34,025 nucleotides of DNA from an uncultured Pelagibacteraceae bacterium (lineage in GTDB: Bacteria > Pseudomonadota > Alphaproteobacteria > Pelagibacterales > Pelagibacteraceae): contig CACMMU010000001.1 of assembly GCA_902614835.1 (NCBI GenBank), forward strand, positions 79,944 to 113,968, written 5' to 3'. The position numbers and the translations under genes were made by a program. This document shows, one piece after another, positions 32,176 through 34,025 of this stretch; the first letter of the stretch is position 1; each line of letters starts with the position of its first letter. The notes below the pieces were generated by a model, which made no database searches, was not told the DNA's origin, and saw nothing but the letters and a program-made list of their open reading frames with translations.

Positions 32176-32385
32176 ATGGGAAAAAAACTAAAAAAAAATG
32201 AGAAGAAAAAAACAAAAATTTTAAAAGCAATTGATAGACTGAAAAATAAAATTAAGGCCAAAGAAAAAAAATTGTCAAAAGTTAATATTAAAATTGCTGG
32301 TTTAGAAAAAAAGGTTGCAGAAAAAAAAGCAAAAAAGCTTGCTAAGAAAAATGCAGAGAAGTCTCCTGCATCTATAAATAATTAA
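32176..32385 (+). CDS. lysine-rich small coiled-coil protein
   Basis: A 69-residue protein, 26 of them lysine (38%), with no Cys, Trp, Phe or Tyr. Heptad-like hydrophobic spacing (I, L, I, L, V, I, L, V across residues 16-52) predicts one long, very basic helix. A strong GGAGG ribosome site lies 8 nt before the ATG and makes it credible as a real gene. The tail AEKSPASINN is non-helical. Function unknown: such proteins could bind nucleic acids (H1-like) or membranes, but nothing here proves it. Base composition alone (A-rich codons) could favour lysine, hence the caution. Confidence 0.7.
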   Translation: MGKKLKKNEKKKTKILKAIDRLKNKIKAKEKKLSKVNIKIAGLEKKVAEKKAKKLAKKNAEKSPASINN

Positions 32386-32740
32386 TATCAAAAAATTGTC
32401 TTTCTCCCTTCTCTTAAATAAGAGGGAGAAAGTAGTGAATTAACAAGATTTAACGGGGATAATGACGATTTAAACATCAAATTTTGTTAAGACTTCTTTT
32501 AAAGAAACTAAGTAACAAAATTTTTTAATTATTATTAAAGTTTTATGAATTTAAACATTATATCTTATAAAGAGATATATATTTGATTTATAATGAAATA
32601 CGCTCGATAAATTTTACCAAGCGTATTTTGAGGGAAACGTAATAAATTAATTAAAATAAATATTAAGGAAGTCTCATAATTAATTAATAATATAGAAATG
32701 CTAAAAAAATATTTAAATTAAGTTAAAGATTTATTAATTT
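32386..32740. other. 355-bp intergenic region without a gene, carrying three hairpins
   Basis: No credible coding frame was found on either strand. It contains a 9-bp stem CTTTCTCCC/GGGAGAAAG at 32400-32432 (with an inner 4-bp extension), ATATCT/AGATAT at 32560-32578, and AAATACGCT/AGCGTATTT at 32596-32628 with a 15-nt loop. None has a clear plus-strand T-run, so none is a plain intrinsic terminator in that direction. It is the longest gene-free stretch in the window. Confidence 0.6.
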
Positions 32741-33112
32741 TCAAGAATAAATGATATTAGAGTCGACATTCATCTCTCTTGCCAGGTTTTTAAGTCTTTT
32801 AGTTACTTGTTTTGAGACTATATCACTATGATTGTTAGGTATTTTCAAAAAAATAGTCTTATTTCGTTTATAAATTTTAAATTCATCTAACAACAACGAA
32901 GACATGCTAGTAAGTGACTCTGCTAATCTTAAAGCAGATCCCACTTGCTTTGAGGATAAAATCTCGTTGTTATTTAATAAGGATAGAAACTTATAATCCG
33001 GGTTATATTTTAAGCCACAATGTCTCCAAAAACTTGCTGATGCAACTTTTACCCTATCTTTATGATTTCTCAAAACTCTTTCCATAGTCCCCTTTTTTAA
33101 ATGATATACCAT
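32741..33112 (-). CDS. C-terminal remnant of Ppx/GppA in a shifted frame
   Basis: A 123-residue frame directly after the Ppx/GppA frame, overlapping its end by 53 bp. Its VKVASASFWRHCGLKYNPDYK resembles the LRxAAxLLxDIxWxxHPDYR part of the C-terminal domain of Ppx/GppA. The SALRLAESLTSM segment resembles the usual GxALRLAxxLS. About 50 residues normally found between and before these motifs are missing. Deleting one base in the AAAAAAGGGG tract (33087-33096 zone) would join it to the upstream frame. No ribosome site precedes its first Met. I take it as the displaced 3' part of one gene rather than an independent protein. Confidence 0.6.
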   Translation of the reverse strand: MVYHLKKGTMERVLRNHKDRVKVASASFWRHCGLKYNPDYKFLSLLNNNEILSSKQVGSALRLAESLTSMSSLLLDEFKIYKRNKTIFLKIPNNHSDIVSKQVTKRLKNLAREMNVDSNIIYS

Positions 33113-34025
33113 CAGTTTTTAATTTGAAAATTTCATCCTCGCTCACTCCTTGGTTTATAATTGTATTCATATGCCCCTCTCTCAGTCCACTGATTGAGCA
33201 AATAACTTTTGAGGGGCTTGCTGCTTCAATTATTTCGTTAAGTATTATAGAGCTAAAAGGTAAATAGGGGGTTCTAGATTTAGTAATATATTCCAGTGAT
33301 TTCAAAGATGATTTATTAAATTTTGAAATCCTATTTAAGTAATTAACTGCTACATCTTTTGAGAGTTTGTATTGATGTAAAATATGTAATGGGTGTTTTT
33401 CTTTAAAGAGATGATATTTAAATAATGATCTCCAAGTCCCTCCTACCAAATAAATATTTTTAAATTTCTTTTTAGAAAGCCATTTTTCATCTCTTAAAAG
33501 TTTTCTAACATATTTTCCCAAACTTTTTTTTTTTATAATAGGATTATTTTTAAGTCTTAATACTCCAAGAGGTAAAGAGGTTGTTTCAATAATTTGATTT
33601 TTAGAAACCCTGGCAAGTTCTAAACTTCCACCTCCTAAATCCGCAACTAGTCCATCTACTTCATCAAATCCTATTATTACACCGTTTGCTGATGTTCTTG
33701 CTTCTTCCTCGCCAGATAATACTAGTGGTTTTTTATTAAATATTTTTTCAATTTCTCTTAAAAATTCACTTGCATCAGTAGCCTCTCTAAAAGCTGCTGT
33801 AGCAATAATTTCTAAATCTTGAACGTCTGAAATATCTAAAATTTCTTTAAATCTATTTAAAACTTTTAAAGAACTTTTAATTCCATCAGGATTTAATTTT
33901 TTAGATTTATCTAAATTTTTTCCAAGTTTGCAGACTGCTTTTTCATTAAAAACTGGAATTGGAGAAATTTTAAAATTGTCATATATGAGCATTCTTACTG
34001 AGTTTGATCCAAGATCTATTATGGC
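33060..34025 (-). CDS. Ppx/GppA family exopolyphosphatase/guanosine pentaphosphatase, cut by window edge
   Basis: The frame runs off the window; visible residues begin AIIDLGSNSVRMLIYD, the family's N-terminal phosphate-1 motif. Next come IIATAAFREATDASEFL, PLVLSGEEEARTSANGVI, VADLGGGSLELA (phosphate-2), the SLPLGVLRL segment, YLVGGTWRSL and ISGLREG. These cover both ASKHA domains (about 300 residues), so the catalytic part is whole. Enzymes of this family hydrolyse polyphosphate or pppGpp. The frame then ends 38 residues after GLREG, where alphaproteobacterial homologues continue for ~150-200 residues; the continuation lies one frame over at 32741-33112. Either a short enzyme or a frameshifted gene. 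Confidence 0.82.
   Translation of the reverse strand, partial: AIIDLGSNSVRMLIYDNFKISPIPVFNEKAVCKLGKNLDKSKKLNPDGIKSSLKVLNRFKEILDISDVQDLEIIATAAFREATDASEFLREIEKIFNKKPLVLSGEEEARTSANGVIIGFDEVDGLVADLGGGSLELARVSKNQIIETTSLPLGVLRLKNNPIIKKKSLGKYVRKLLRDEKWLSKKKFKNIYLVGGTWRSLFKYHLFKEKHPLHILHQYKLSKDVAVNYLNRISKFNKSSLKSLEYITKSRTPYLPFSSIILNEIIEAASPSKVICSISGLREGHMNTIINQGVSEDEIFKLKTDGISFKKGDYGKSFEKS

Overview
The window is a gene-dense, very AT-rich stretch of bacterial chromosome. Genes are small and packed tightly, often with 1-20 bp overlaps and short intergenic gaps. The gene content points to an alphaproteobacterium: a GcrA cell-cycle regulator, a DUF2093 protein, a BamF/DUF3035-type lipoprotein, a membrane-anchored CycM-type cytochrome c, short-form HisG with HisZ, and a divergent HisRS paired with a tRNA-His that has U72/A73. 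Low GC plus streamlining suggest the SAR11 group (Pelagibacterales) or a close relative. That placement is inference from sequence style and gene content; no search was run.

Layout. 1-3757 (+): end of a lipid A exporter-like ABC protein, then KDO transferase waaA, lpxK and an LpxL-type acyltransferase, a lipid A/KDO operon. 3758-3958 (-): DUF2093. 3990-5824 (+): purD and rsmD. 5816-12164 (-): pgi, a BamF-like lipoprotein, lspA, ileS, ribF and a HAD-IIA phosphatase. 12208-14287 (+): groES-groEL behind a sigma32-like promoter, closed by a strong terminator. 14343-14972 (-): an unrecognised secreted protein bracketed by short direct repeats. 15123-18238 (-): a histidine unit, tRNA-His, hisS, hisZ, hisG. 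18479-19929 (-): a cold-shock protein and accA. 20027-22171 (+): malate synthase G. 22161-24861 (-): SRP RNA, dnaX, ybaB, recR. 24921-26500 (-): kdsB and pheA. 26596-27126 (+): cytochrome c. 27129-30037 (-): an ABC-2 permease, argD, argF. 30176-32385 (+): gcrA, a small membrane protein, arsC, a MIP channel, and a lysine-rich coiled-coil protein. 32741-34025 (-): a Ppx/GppA phosphatase that appears frameshifted and shortened.

Most genes are core housekeeping genes, and I see no phage, transposon, CRISPR or defence system. The most interesting signals are in the organisation. Two stable RNA genes (tRNA-His and SRP RNA) end 3-4 nt before the start codons of hisS and dnaX, so maturing the RNA would leave almost leaderless mRNAs. 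An intrinsic terminator lies inside the hisG reading frame. dnaX carries an A8 slippery site followed at once by a stop in the -1 frame. AccA has an extra C-terminal membrane segment. The csp gene has a perfect 25-nt palindrome at its predicted transcription start. The malate synthase gene lacks the glycine riboswitch known from Pelagibacter ubique.
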